Source: Myxococcales bacterium
GTDB lineage: Bacteria; Myxococcota_A; UBA9160; SMWR01
NCBI GenBank assembly: GCA_022572485.1
Contig: JACZVU010000072.1
Span: 1 to 12,161 of the forward strand
DNA length: 12,161 nucleotides
Direction of reading: 5' to 3'
Shown: one piece after another, positions 6,158 through 12,161 of the stretch
Numbering within the stretch: position 1 is the stretch's first letter
How the letters are laid out: each line of letters begins with the position of its first letter
Notes under the pieces: model-generated
What the model was told of the DNA's origin: nothing
Seen by the model: only the letters and a program-made list of their open reading frames with translations
Database searches by the model: none
Position numbers and translations under genes: made by a program

Positions 6158-7422
6158 AGGCCGAAATCCTGACCATCGGTGACGAGTTGCTGCGCGGCGA
6201 GATCGTCGACACCAACAAGTCGTTTCTCGCGGACCGACTGCTCACCCTCGATATCGAAACCCACTTCCAGACGTCGGTGCGCGACGACCCGCCCGCGATG
6301 ATCGACGCCTTCCGACGCGCCGCGACCCGCAGCGACATTGCCCTCGTGTCGGGTGGGCTCGGGCCGACGCGCGACGATCTCACGGCAGCCGTTCTCGCCG
6401 AAGCCTTCGGCCTCGAACTCTTCCTCGACGAAGCAGCTCTCGAAGGGATCCGGTCCTTCTTTCGCACCCGCGGCCGGGAGATGACCCAAAACAATGCCAG
6501 CCAGGCGCGCTTTCCCAAGGGCGCCGACATCCTGCCCAACCCGCTCGGCACAGCGCCGGGGTTTTCGATCACCCAGGGGTTGACGCGCTTTTTCTGCCTG
6601 CCGGGCGTCCCCAACGAGATGACCCTCATGATGGACGAGCAGGTATTGCCGCGAATCGAAGCGATCCACAGTGAAAGAGTGACGGTCCGGGCGCGACTGC
6701 TTCGAACCTTCGGGATGGGCGAGTCGGCTCTCGACGACGAGCTGAAGGACATCGCGGCGTCGGGCGATGTCAGCTTGGGATTCCGAACCTCGTTTCCCGA
6801 CAACTACCTGCGGCCGCTCGCGCGAGCCGCCACCGCCAAACAAGCCGAGGCCGCACTCGACCGGATTTGCGACGCGATCCGGCAGCGCCTCGGCCCCCTC
6901 GTCTACGGCGAGGATCAACAAACCCTCGACGCTGTCGTCGGCCAGATGCTCGCGGAGCGCAGCATGACGATCGCCGTCGCGGAATCCTGTACGGGTGGAC
7001 TGATCGCCACGCGCATCACCGACAACCCGGGTTCGTCGGCCTACTTCGCGGGAGGCGTGGTCGCGTATTCCAACTCCGCGAAATCCGCGCTGCTCGGGGT
7101 TTCCACCGCCACCCTCGAAGAGCACGGCGCCGTCTCCAATCCCGTGGTTCGCGCGATGGCGGAGGGCGTGCGGGAACGCTTCGATGTGGATATCGGCATC
7201 GCAACGACGGGTATTTCGGGCCCCGATGGAGGAACGGACACCAAGCCCGTCGGCCTGGTCCACATCGCGCTCGCCCGCGAGGGTGCGACCCATGCCGAAT
7301 CCTTCGTCTTCCGCATGGATCGCGCCCGCCACCGGCTGTTGACCTCGCAAATTGCCCTCGACTGGGTCCGGCGAACGCTGCTGGGCGTGGAGCTCGTCGG
7401 CCCAAAGTGGGTGCAGCGTTGA
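6154..7422 (+). CDS. cinA: CinA: molybdopterin-binding-like domain fused to nicotinamide mononucleotide deamidase (PncC)
   Basis: CinA-family proteins combine an N-terminal COG1058 domain (MoaB-like fold, reported ADP-ribose pyrophosphatase activity in some members) with a C-terminal PncC domain that deamidates nicotinamide mononucleotide for NAD recycling. The 422-residue product is full length. The N-terminal domain shows EILTIGDELLRGEIVDTN (4-21) and VSGGLGPTRDDLT (65-77). The PncC domain shows VAESCTGGLIATRIT (275-289, active-site serine loop), GGVVAYSNSAK (300-310, conserved Tyr/Lys) and ATTGISGPDGGTDTKPVG (350-367). The GTG start overlaps the pgpA stop. In several bacteria cinA sits next to recA and is induced with it; here thpR lies between them. 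Confidence 0.96.
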   Translation: MKAEILTIGDELLRGEIVDTNKSFLADRLLTLDIETHFQTSVRDDPPAMIDAFRRAATRSDIALVSGGLGPTRDDLTAAVLAEAFGLELFLDEAALEGIRSFFRTRGREMTQNNASQARFPKGADILPNPLGTAPGFSITQGLTRFFCLPGVPNEMTLMMDEQVLPRIEAIHSERVTVRARLLRTFGMGESALDDELKDIAASGDVSLGFRTSFPDNYLRPLARAATAKQAEAALDRICDAIRQRLGPLVYGEDQQTLDAVVGQMLAERSMTIAVAESCTGGLIATRITDNPGSSAYFAGGVVAYSNSAKSALLGVSTATLEEHGAVSNPVVRAMAEGVRERFDVDIGIATTGISGPDGGTDTKPVGLVHIALAREGATHAESFVFRMDRARHRLLTSQIALDWVRRTLLGVELVGPKWVQR

Positions 7423-7482
7423 TCGGAACAAACCATCGGAGAAAGGCCGTTGCAAAGCGCCACCTTCGCGAGGAGCGCGGCC

Positions 7483-8112
7483 TTGGATAAAGCGACCCAC
7501 ACCCTGCGCGCTTTTTTCGCGATCGATCTCGACGAGCGCGCACGCAGCGCAGTCGCAGAGATCGTCGACCACCTGCGCGCATGCCCCGCTGGCGACGCGG
7601 TTCGCTGGGTGCGCGAGGATGGCCTCCACGTGACGCTGCGCTTTCTCGGAGAACTCGATTGCGGCCGCATCACCCATCTCGCCGACTGTGTTCGGGAGCA
7701 GACCACGGCACTGAGCCCGTTCCGCCTCCAACTCGGCGGCACCCGGCCCTTCCCTTCCCGGCGCCGCCCGCTGGCCATGGTTCTCGATGTCGGGCCCGCG
7801 GAGCCCCTCAAAGAGCTCGCTGACGCAGTCGAGCGAGGCGTCGTGGCAGCGGGTTTCGGCCCGGAGCCACGCCCGTTCAGGGCGCACTTGACTCTGGGGC
7901 GGATACGCGGAAAACACTTTCCGTCTGTGACCGGGGACGTCACAACCCGCGGTGAGAATTGCCCTGTGAAAGAAGCGGTGCTCTTCAAAAGCGAACTGCA
8001 ACCCTCGGGAGCGCACTACACCCCCATCGAACGCGCGCCGCTTGGCGGCGAACCATCACCCCTTTTGACTGAAACAGATCAATCGATCTACAACCCGAAA
8101 GTTGGAGGATGA
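7483..8112 (+). CDS. thpR: RNA 2',3'-cyclic phosphodiesterase ThpR (LigT family)
   Basis: ThpR belongs to the 2H phosphoesterase superfamily and opens RNA 2',3'-cyclic phosphates to 2'-phosphate ends. Its in vivo role is unclear. Both catalytic H-x-T-x motifs are present: HVTLRFLG (49-56) and HLTLGRIRG (135-143). The TTG at 7483 is preferred because AGGAG (7471-7475) sits seven bases upstream and the protein then begins, as relatives do, a few residues before [12 protein letters not shown] at 7450 with GGAG (7438-7441) eight bases upstream would add 11 residues and cannot be excluded. The last 20 residues (GGEPSPLL onward) extend past the conserved domain and are encoded by DNA that also carries the recA promoter candidate, so they may be read through rather than functional. 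The gene follows cinA by 60 bp; recA starts 5 bp after its stop. Confidence 0.92.
   Translation: MDKATHTLRAFFAIDLDERARSAVAEIVDHLRACPAGDAVRWVREDGLHVTLRFLGELDCGRITHLADCVREQTTALSPFRLQLGGTRPFPSRRRPLAMVLDVGPAEPLKELADAVERGVVAAGFGPEPRPFRAHLTLGRIRGKHFPSVTGDVTTRGENCPVKEAVLFKSELQPSGAHYTPIERAPLGGEPSPLLTETDQSIYNPKVGG
8065..8094 (+). promoter_or_regulatory. Candidate recA promoter inside the 3' end of thpR
   Basis: TTGACT (8065-8070, five of six consensus matches) and TACAAC (8089-8094, four of six) are 18 bp apart. Transcription would start near 8101, giving a leader of only about 17 bases before the recA ATG. This would let recA be expressed separately from the upstream cluster. Confidence 0.5.
8076..8089. 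promoter_or_regulatory. Operator-like inverted repeat AGATC-N4-GATCT in the recA promoter
   Basis: The perfect 5-bp arms AGATC (8076-8080) and GATCT (8085-8089) flank AATC and fill the spacer between the -35 and -10 candidates. That is a position where a repressor would block transcription. LexA sites differ between lineages, so a LexA-type SOS operator is a reasonable inference, but this motif is not the E. coli, B. subtilis or any other site I can name. Confidence 0.4.
8104..8108 (+). promoter_or_regulatory. Ribosome binding site that fixes the recA start
   Basis: GGAGG ends immediately before an in-frame ATG at 8109, which is too close to be used, and lies nine bases before the ATG at 8118. 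The latter is therefore the start codon. Confidence 0.75.
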
Positions 8113-8117
8113 CCAAA

Positions 8118-9272
8118 ATGGCATTGAGCACGAAAAACAGGCGGGGCGGTGCGAAATCGAAATTGGACACGAACGTCAGCCCGATCGGATCCGCGGGGCC
8201 GGAGGGCCACAAGGAGCGCGCAATCGCACTCGCGATTTCGACCATTGAGAAGCAATTCGGCAAGGGAGCCATTCAGAAAATGGGGGGGAGCAACATCGAT
8301 CAAGAGATCAGGGTCTTTTCTTCCGGATCGCCGAGCCTCGACCTCGCGCTCGGTGTCGGCGGGTACCCGAAGGGGCGGGTCGTCGAGATCTACGGACCGG
8401 AGTCGAGCGGCAAGACGACGCTCGCACTCCACGCCGTTGCGGAAGTCCAGAAAAACGGCGGTGTGGCCGCCTTCATCGACGCCGAACACGCGCTCGATAT
8501 CGGCTACGCGCGCAAGCTCGGCGTGCAGGTGGACGACCTGCTCGTTTCGCAACCCGACACCGGCGAGCAAGCCCTCGAGATCGTCGACGTCCTGCTGCGC
8601 TCGGGCGCAATCGAGCTCGTCGTCATCGACTCGGTCGCAGCGCTCGTTCCAAGAGCGGAGATCGAGGGGGAGATGGGCGATCACCACGTGGGCCTCCAGG
8701 CCAGGCTGATGAGTCAGGCCCTGCGGAAACTCACGGGCACGGTCTCGAAATCGCAGGCGACCGTGATCTTCATCAACCAGATCCGGATGAAGATCGGTGT
8801 GATGTTCGGCAATCCCGAGACCACCTCTGGGGGCAACGCGCTCAAGTTCTACGCTTCGATTCGCCTCGACATCCGGCGCATCGCGGCCCTCAAGGACGGA
8901 GATGTCGTAGTCGGAAATCGCACGCGTGTGAAGGTCGTGAAGAACAAGGTCGCGCCACCCTTCCGCCAAGCCGAGTTCGACATCCTCTTCAACGAGGGGA
9001 TCTCGGTCGAGGGAGACCTCCTCGACCTGGGCGTCGATGAGGGCATCGTGGAGAAGAGCGGGTCCTGGTACTCCTACAACGACGAGCGCATCGGCCAGGG
9101 GCGCGAAAACGCACGCCAATTCCTCAAGGAGAATCCGGATGCACGCGAGCGGCTGGCCGAAGCGGTCTACACCGCCAAGGGGCTCAAACGCCTCGTGCGG
9201 TCGGACGCTGCGCCCACCGGAGAAACCGGGGAGTCCGAGAAAGCGCTCGCGGTTCCGGCCGTCGCCGAGTAG
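8118..9272 (+). CDS. recA: Recombinase RecA
   Basis: RecA forms ATP-dependent filaments on single-stranded DNA, catalyses strand exchange in recombinational repair and, where LexA exists, triggers its self-cleavage. The 384-residue product has Walker [10 protein letters not shown] (93-101), the Walker B strand [12 protein letters not shown], loop L1 ([18 protein letters not shown]), and [27 protein letters not shown] covering loop L2. No intein interrupts it. The N terminus is about 27 residues longer than E. coli RecA: a basic, Ser/Gly-rich leader ([15 protein letters not shown]) precedes the usual [18 protein letters not shown] helix. The C-terminal tail is short, alanine-rich and less acidic than in E. 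coli. It ends the pgpA-cinA-thpR-recA cluster and is followed by a strong hairpin. recX, often next to recA, is absent. Confidence 0.98.
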   Translation: MALSTKNRRGGAKSKLDTNVSPIGSAGPEGHKERAIALAISTIEKQFGKGAIQKMGGSNIDQEIRVFSSGSPSLDLALGVGGYPKGRVVEIYGPESSGKTTLALHAVAEVQKNGGVAAFIDAEHALDIGYARKLGVQVDDLLVSQPDTGEQALEIVDVLLRSGAIELVVIDSVAALVPRAEIEGEMGDHHVGLQARLMSQALRKLTGTVSKSQATVIFINQIRMKIGVMFGNPETTSGGNALKFYASIRLDIRRIAALKDGDVVVGNRTRVKVVKNKVAPPFRQAEFDILFNEGISVEGDLLDLGVDEGIVEKSGSWYSYNDERIGQGRENARQFLKENPDARERLAEAVYTAKGLKRLVRSDAAPTGETGESEKALAVPAVAE

Positions 9273-9278
9273 GCAGAC

Positions 9279-9323
9279 GCGCAACGTCATCTCTGCGACT
9301 TCAATCCGGAGATGGCGTTGCGC
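9279..9323 (+). terminator. 15-bp hairpin just after recA
   Basis: GCGCAACGTCATCTC (9279-9293) pairs with GAGATGGCGTTGCGC (9309-9323) over all 15 positions, counting one G-U pair, around a 15-base loop. It begins six bases after the recA stop. No T-run follows, so it may be a non-canonical terminator or an mRNA 3'-end stabiliser. Confidence 0.55.
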
Positions 9324-9360
9324 AGGCTGACGCGCGTTGAGGGGAACTCCCAGCTGCGCG

Positions 9361-9463
9361 TTGGCCTTCGGCCAAAGCTTGCGCGGCGTCGAGACCTATT
9401 CGGTCTCGTCTGGCGGGAAATCCTTCGGCTTTGCTTGCGGCGTCGCGCGGCCTATCGGGCCGC
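9361..9463. repeat. Two tandem double-hairpin units with compensatory stem changes
   Basis: Unit A: TTGGCC-TTC-GGCCAA (9361-9375), a 14-base spacer (9376-9389), then CGAGACC-TATTC-GGTCTCG (9390-9408). Unit B: AAATCC-TTC-GGCTTT (9418-9432, five of six pairs), a 14-base spacer (9433-9446), then GCGGCC-TATCG-GGCCGC (9447-9463). Loops and spacers are alike (TTC, GCTTGCG..GGCGTC, TAT-CG), while stem sequences differ but stay paired. This pattern suggests selection on structure, as in REP-type extragenic palindromes or a structured RNA. The units fill the gap between converging recA and the 9470 gene, so they may also serve as a two-way terminator. The 37 bases before (9324-9360) show no clear feature. 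Confidence 0.6.
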
Positions 9464-9478
9464 CGCTCTTTAGAGCGG
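9463..9478 (-). terminator. Hairpin across the stop codon of the minus-strand gene
   Basis: CCGCTCT (9463-9469) and AGAGCGG (9472-9478) form a perfect 7-bp stem with a 2-base loop. The stop codon TAA of the minus-strand gene (9472-9470) sits at its tip. No T-run follows on the minus strand; the adjoining double-hairpin units come next. Confidence 0.35.
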
Positions 9479-11080
9479 GTCCAGTCTGGGGTGCGCGCTT
9501 GCACCGCGAGTGTTCGAAACGCCACCGAGGGTGGTGATTTCGATGCGCTGTAGTGGCGTGTCGAGCGGAAAGCGCGGCACTTCGATTGTCATCGACTCAC
9601 CGGAAAACCCACGGGTATCGAGCCAGGTCGTACCATCCGCTTCGATGCGCAACGCGTACGCGGAAGCCGGGTCGGCTCCAGCTTCGAAGATCGCCGATTC
9701 GAGTTCGCGGGTGTAGCCGCGTAGTGCAGTTCTAAATTCCGCCGGCTGAACGCGTCGTACGGCGCGACAAACCCCGGCTCGATCGACAGCGTCGAGTGCC
9801 GACCACTCACCCGTCTCGAGATCCGTCAGCACCACGTGGCAACCGCCGTTGACGAATCGCAGGTCGAGGCTCGTGCGGTTGTCAGCAGCGATCCGATACT
9901 GAGGTCGTCCGAAGCGACCGCGCGGGCCGCAGACTTCTCCGGGCAGCGACAGCGTATAACTCGTCGCGTCCTCGCGATAGACGCGGAGATCGTCTTGAGG
10001 CAGGCCCGTCTCAGGATTCGGCCTCTGTTGGAGCACAAACGAGCGACCTCGCCAGCGCGAGTCGCCCTCGTCGTTGAGATCCTCGGGAGCGAGCACACGC
10101 ACAGCCTTTTCCTCGAACCGAAGTGCTGGCCCCTCGTCACGGTTGAGCGCGTGCGAGGCGGGGCCGGTCGCGGACCAGATCCGCTCGAATTCCCCGGTCG
10201 AGAAAACCGATGGCGAGACGGCCTGGTAGGAATCTTCGGAGGGCTCCCAGAGCACCAAGTCAACGGGATTCATCCACGCCAGACGCCGCGGTGAAGACTG
10301 CGCATCACGCGCGATCACCTGAGCGAGCCGAGAGCGACTGGCCCGCAGCTCCACGACGTGAACCTCGGACACCCGATCTCCGGTGATCTCGAAAGCCGCT
10401 CGACGCCCGTCGGGCGACAGCGCGAGATCGAGCGCCGGGCCTTCACAGTTCTCCCCGAACCCGAACGCCGATCGAGCCGAGAGTAGGCGTTCGAGCTGGT
10501 GGACCTCATCGACGTCCGGACCAGCATGCAGATCGGGATACAACGCGCGCCAAGCCGCCATGTAGGTGACTGCCTCGCCCTTCTCGGCCGGCACGGGGCT
10601 GCAGGAGTCGCGTCGGTCATTCTCATCGAGAGCCCGTTGAAGGCCCACTCGAACTTCATGGGAGTCCGAAACGCGCTGCGGGCGGGGACAGCGGTAATCG
10701 TCGCTCATCACGGCAACGACGCGCGCCTCCGTGCGATATGTCGGCCAGGCCGAAATGCCCGGCTTGATCAGGGAGTCGATCGCGAAGCGGCCGCTGGCGT
10801 CGGTCATCGCTTCGCGGTGCCCGAGAACTTCGCGATCCGGCAGGATGTCGTCGTAGTGGCCGTCGAAACGCACCACCACGAGCGCTCCCGCTATGGGTTT
10901 GCCACTCGCCTGGTCGACGACCGTGCCAGAAACACCAGGCGCGAAGCGAACCGGTAGAACCACACAGGAAACCTGCAGTAGGGCGAGAACCGCCGCGCAT
11001 CCCAACGCGGCCGTTCGCGGTAACCGCCCAGCGAACGTCCGGCTATCAGATTCGCGATCGACTCGATACGGTGCACCCAT
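9470..11080 (-). CDS. Exported protein, probable lipoprotein, with carboxypeptidase-regulatory-like domain; function unknown
   Basis: I do not recognise this 536-residue protein as a named family. A basic N terminus is followed by a hydrophobic segment (about 24-38) ending LLQVSC, a plausible but non-canonical lipobox with Cys39 (Gln at -3 is unusual). Residues about 48-125 read SGTVVDQASGKPIAGALVVV ... MTDASGRFAID, typical of the beta-sandwich carboxypeptidase-regulatory-like domain found on many secreted proteins. Around 214-245, ALDLALSPDGRRAAFEITGDRVSEVHVVEL resembles a TolB/PD40-type beta-propeller blade; further blades are only suggested. Several cysteines (131, 160, 212) could form disulfides outside the cytoplasm. 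Two ATGs are possible: AGGGA lies eight bases before the one at 11080 but only two before that at 11086, so 11080 is preferred. A TATAAC on the minus strand (11100-11095) could be a -10 element, with no good -35. It is divergent from pilT and convergent with recA. Confidence 0.78.
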   Translation of the reverse strand: MGAPYRVDRESDSRTFAGRLPRTAALGCAAVLALLQVSCVVLPVRFAPGVSGTVVDQASGKPIAGALVVVRFDGHYDDILPDREVLGHREAMTDASGRFAIDSLIKPGISAWPTYRTEARVVAVMSDDYRCPRPQRVSDSHEVRVGLQRALDENDRRDSCSPVPAEKGEAVTYMAAWRALYPDLHAGPDVDEVHQLERLLSARSAFGFGENCEGPALDLALSPDGRRAAFEITGDRVSEVHVVELRASRSRLAQVIARDAQSSPRRLAWMNPVDLVLWEPSEDSYQAVSPSVFSTGEFERIWSATGPASHALNRDEGPALRFEEKAVRVLAPEDLNDEGDSRWRGRSFVLQQRPNPETGLPQDDLRVYREDATSYTLSLPGEVCGPRGRFGRPQYRIAADNRTSLDLRFVNGGCHVVLTDLETGEWSALDAVDRAGVCRAVRRVQPAEFRTALRGYTRELESAIFEAGADPASAYALRIEADGTTWLDTRGFSGESMTIEVPRFPLDTPLQRIEITTLGGVSNTRGASAHPRLDPL

Positions 11081-11119
11081 GCGCATTTTCCCTGGTTATA
11101 GGTCGCAATCCATAAGTGA

Positions 11120-11148
11120 TTGAGACGCCTACCATTTCGACCGATAAA
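11120..11148 (+). promoter_or_regulatory. Candidate pilT promoter
   Basis: TTGAGA (11120-11125) and GATAAA (11143-11148) are 17 bp apart, each matching the sigma-70 consensus at four or more positions. Transcription would start near 11155, giving a leader of about 140 bases. The rest of the divergent gap (11087-11296) holds no credible gene. Confidence 0.4.
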
Positions 11149-11265
11149 GACCGAAACCTGAGTACCGACATCACACTCCTGCCGAGGACGTGCGCTGCGG
11201 GGGAAGACCGGATCTGCGACGGCACTCAAGGCGGGGCACCAAAAGGACGATTAGACGCGCCGTAA

Positions 11266-11281
11266 GGTCGCACGAGCGACC
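11266..11281 (+). promoter_or_regulatory. Hairpin directly upstream of the pilT ribosome site
   Basis: GGTCGC (11266-11271) and GCGACC (11276-11281) form a perfect 6-bp stem with an ACGA loop. It ends a few bases before GGGGGA (11285-11290), the pilT ribosome site. It may tune translation; no known riboswitch signature was seen in the leader. Confidence 0.35.
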
Positions 11282-11296
11282 CTGGGGGGAGTGGGC

Positions 11297-12161
11297 GTGG
11301 AGCTCAACGACATCCTAAAGATCGCCCTCAAGGGTGGAGCCTCCGACATCCATCTAAAGCCGGGACTACCGCCCATGTTTCGGGTGGACGGCGCCCTGGT
11401 CCCGCTGAAGAACGGAGAGCGAATTCCTCCGGACGAGCTCCAGAAAATGGCCCACGGGATCATGAACGAAAGCCAGAGGGCTCGTTTCGATGAGACTCGC
11501 GAATCCGACCTCGCCTACGGCATCGCTGGGCTAGGCCGTTTCCGCGTCAACGTATTTCAACAGCGCGGAACCGTCGGAATCGTCTTCCGAGTGATTCCCT
11601 TTGGCGTCAAGTCGATCGACAGCCTGAATCTGCCCAAGATCATCGAATCCATCGCAATGGAGCAGCGGGGGTTGGTGCTCGTGACGGGTACGACGGGTTC
11701 CGGAAAATCGACAACCCTGGCCGGAATGATCGATTACATCAACTCGAACCGAACCTGCCACATCATGACGATCGAGGACCCGATCGAATTCTTGATTCGC
11801 GATCGGCGCTCGATCGTCAATCAGCGCGAAATCGGCGTCGACACCCAGAGCTTCGCCAATGCGTTGCGCGCTGCACTTCGCCAGGACCCAGATGTCATTC
11901 TCGTCGGTGAGATGCGCGACTTCGAAACGATTGAAACCGCCCTCACGGCAGCCGAGACAGGGCATCTGGTGATGAGCACCCTGCACACACTCGACGCGAC
12001 CGAGACCATCAACCGGATCATCTCGGTATTTCCCCCTTACCAGCAGAAGCAGGTTCGACTACAGCTCGCTGCAATCCTCAAGGCGGTGATTTCCCAGCGC
12101 CTCGTGCCTCGCGCTGACGGAAAGGGGCGTGTGCCCGCCATGGAAGTCCTGATCAGCACGG
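11297..12161 (+). CDS. pilT: Type IV pilus retraction ATPase PilT, 3'-truncated by window end
   Basis: PilT is a hexameric cytoplasmic ATPase that powers pilus depolymerisation, giving twitching motility and often DNA uptake. The visible 288 residues cover the PAS-like N domain (MELNDILKIALKGGASDIHL, 1-20) and most of the RecA-like core: Walker A GTTGSGKST (131-139), Asp box TIEDPIE (158-164), Walker B ILVGEMRD (201-208) and His box HLVMSTLHT (223-231). The C-terminal AIRNLIRE-type motif lies beyond the window. The GTG at 11297 is chosen over the GTG at 11291 because GGGGGA (11285-11290) is then six bases upstream and the protein begins MELND, as relatives do. Sequence conservation favours PilT over PilU or PilB. 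Whether pilU or other pil genes follow cannot be seen. Confidence 0.97.
   Translation, partial: MELNDILKIALKGGASDIHLKPGLPPMFRVDGALVPLKNGERIPPDELQKMAHGIMNESQRARFDETRESDLAYGIAGLGRFRVNVFQQRGTVGIVFRVIPFGVKSIDSLNLPKIIESIAMEQRGLVLVTGTTGSGKSTTLAGMIDYINSNRTCHIMTIEDPIEFLIRDRRSIVNQREIGVDTQSFANALRAALRQDPDVILVGEMRDFETIETALTAAETGHLVMSTLHTLDATETINRIISVFPPYQQKQVRLQLAAILKAVISQRLVPRADGKGRVPAMEVLIST

Noticed and set aside
5758..8016. 752-codon open frame on the minus strand
   Set aside because: It lies opposite pgpA, cinA and thpR, all with intact family motifs; the low-complexity His/Arg/Gly-rich translation is typical of antisense shadows.
8109..8117. ATG at 8109 as the recA start
   Set aside because: GGAGG touches this ATG with no spacing, whereas the ATG at 8118 has nine bases; the first ATG overlaps the thpR stop by chance.
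8118..9272. Intein or frameshift in recA
   Set aside because: The reading frame is continuous with all motifs at expected spacing.
8088..9290. 400-codon open frame on the minus strand
   Set aside because: It is the antisense of recA over its whole length, with no domain.
9324..9470. Integron attC site or CRISPR repeats
   Set aside because: No RYYYAAC/GTTRRRY pair and no evenly spaced identical repeats; the elements are hairpin units of differing stem sequence.
11149..11296. c-di-GMP (GEMM) riboswitch upstream of pilT
   Set aside because: The characteristic GCAAAGCC-like and CACGCACAGGGCAAA-like blocks are not present.

Overview
The window looks like GC-rich, Gram-negative chromosomal DNA, probably from a deltaproteobacterial-type lineage (Myxococcota, Desulfobacterota or a relative). 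This rests on a type IV pilus retraction ATPase (PilT), MreB, MltG, PgpA, a likely exported lipoprotein and frequent GTG/TTG starts. It is an inference from protein flavour, not a database match. The unusual component is the end of a Pup-proteasome locus (prcA, pafA), a system best known from Actinobacteria and only patchily present elsewhere.

Layout. (1) 3-2438, plus strand: the 3' part of the proteasome alpha subunit gene, the Pup ligase gene pafA, and one base later an unrecognised gene for a small protein with one membrane segment and a coiled coil. (2) 2439-3722: a 246-bp gap, then mreB without mreC/mreD behind it. (3) 3762-5212, minus strand: the overlapping pair ruvX-mltG, converging on mreB. 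(4) 5213-5632: a 420-bp divergent intergenic region with no credible gene. It holds a ruvX promoter candidate, a 153-bp element built on a 26-bp-paired inverted repeat, a pgpA promoter candidate, a GC-rich leader able to form alternative hairpins, and a 15-bp palindrome at the pgpA start. (5) 5633-9272, plus strand: the tight cluster pgpA-cinA-thpR-recA, with a probable extra recA promoter and operator-like palindrome inside the end of thpR. (6) 9273-9469: a hairpin-dense intergenic region with a long hairpin after recA and two tandem double-hairpin units whose stems differ by compensatory changes. (7) 9470-11080, minus strand: an exported protein, probably a lipoprotein, with a carboxypeptidase-regulatory-like domain and possible beta-propeller segments. 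(8) 11081-11296: a divergent control region, then pilT, cut by the window end.

Functionally the window combines protein tagging and degradation (PrcA, PafA), cell shape and peptidoglycan synthesis (MreB, MltG), phospholipid synthesis (PgpA), nucleotide and RNA housekeeping (CinA, ThpR), DNA repair (RecA, RuvX) and surface motility (PilT). No mobile-element gene, CRISPR array, tRNA or rRNA was seen. The best candidates for something undescribed are the pafA-coupled membrane protein, the rod-like element at 5278-5430 and the tandem hairpin units at 9361-9463.
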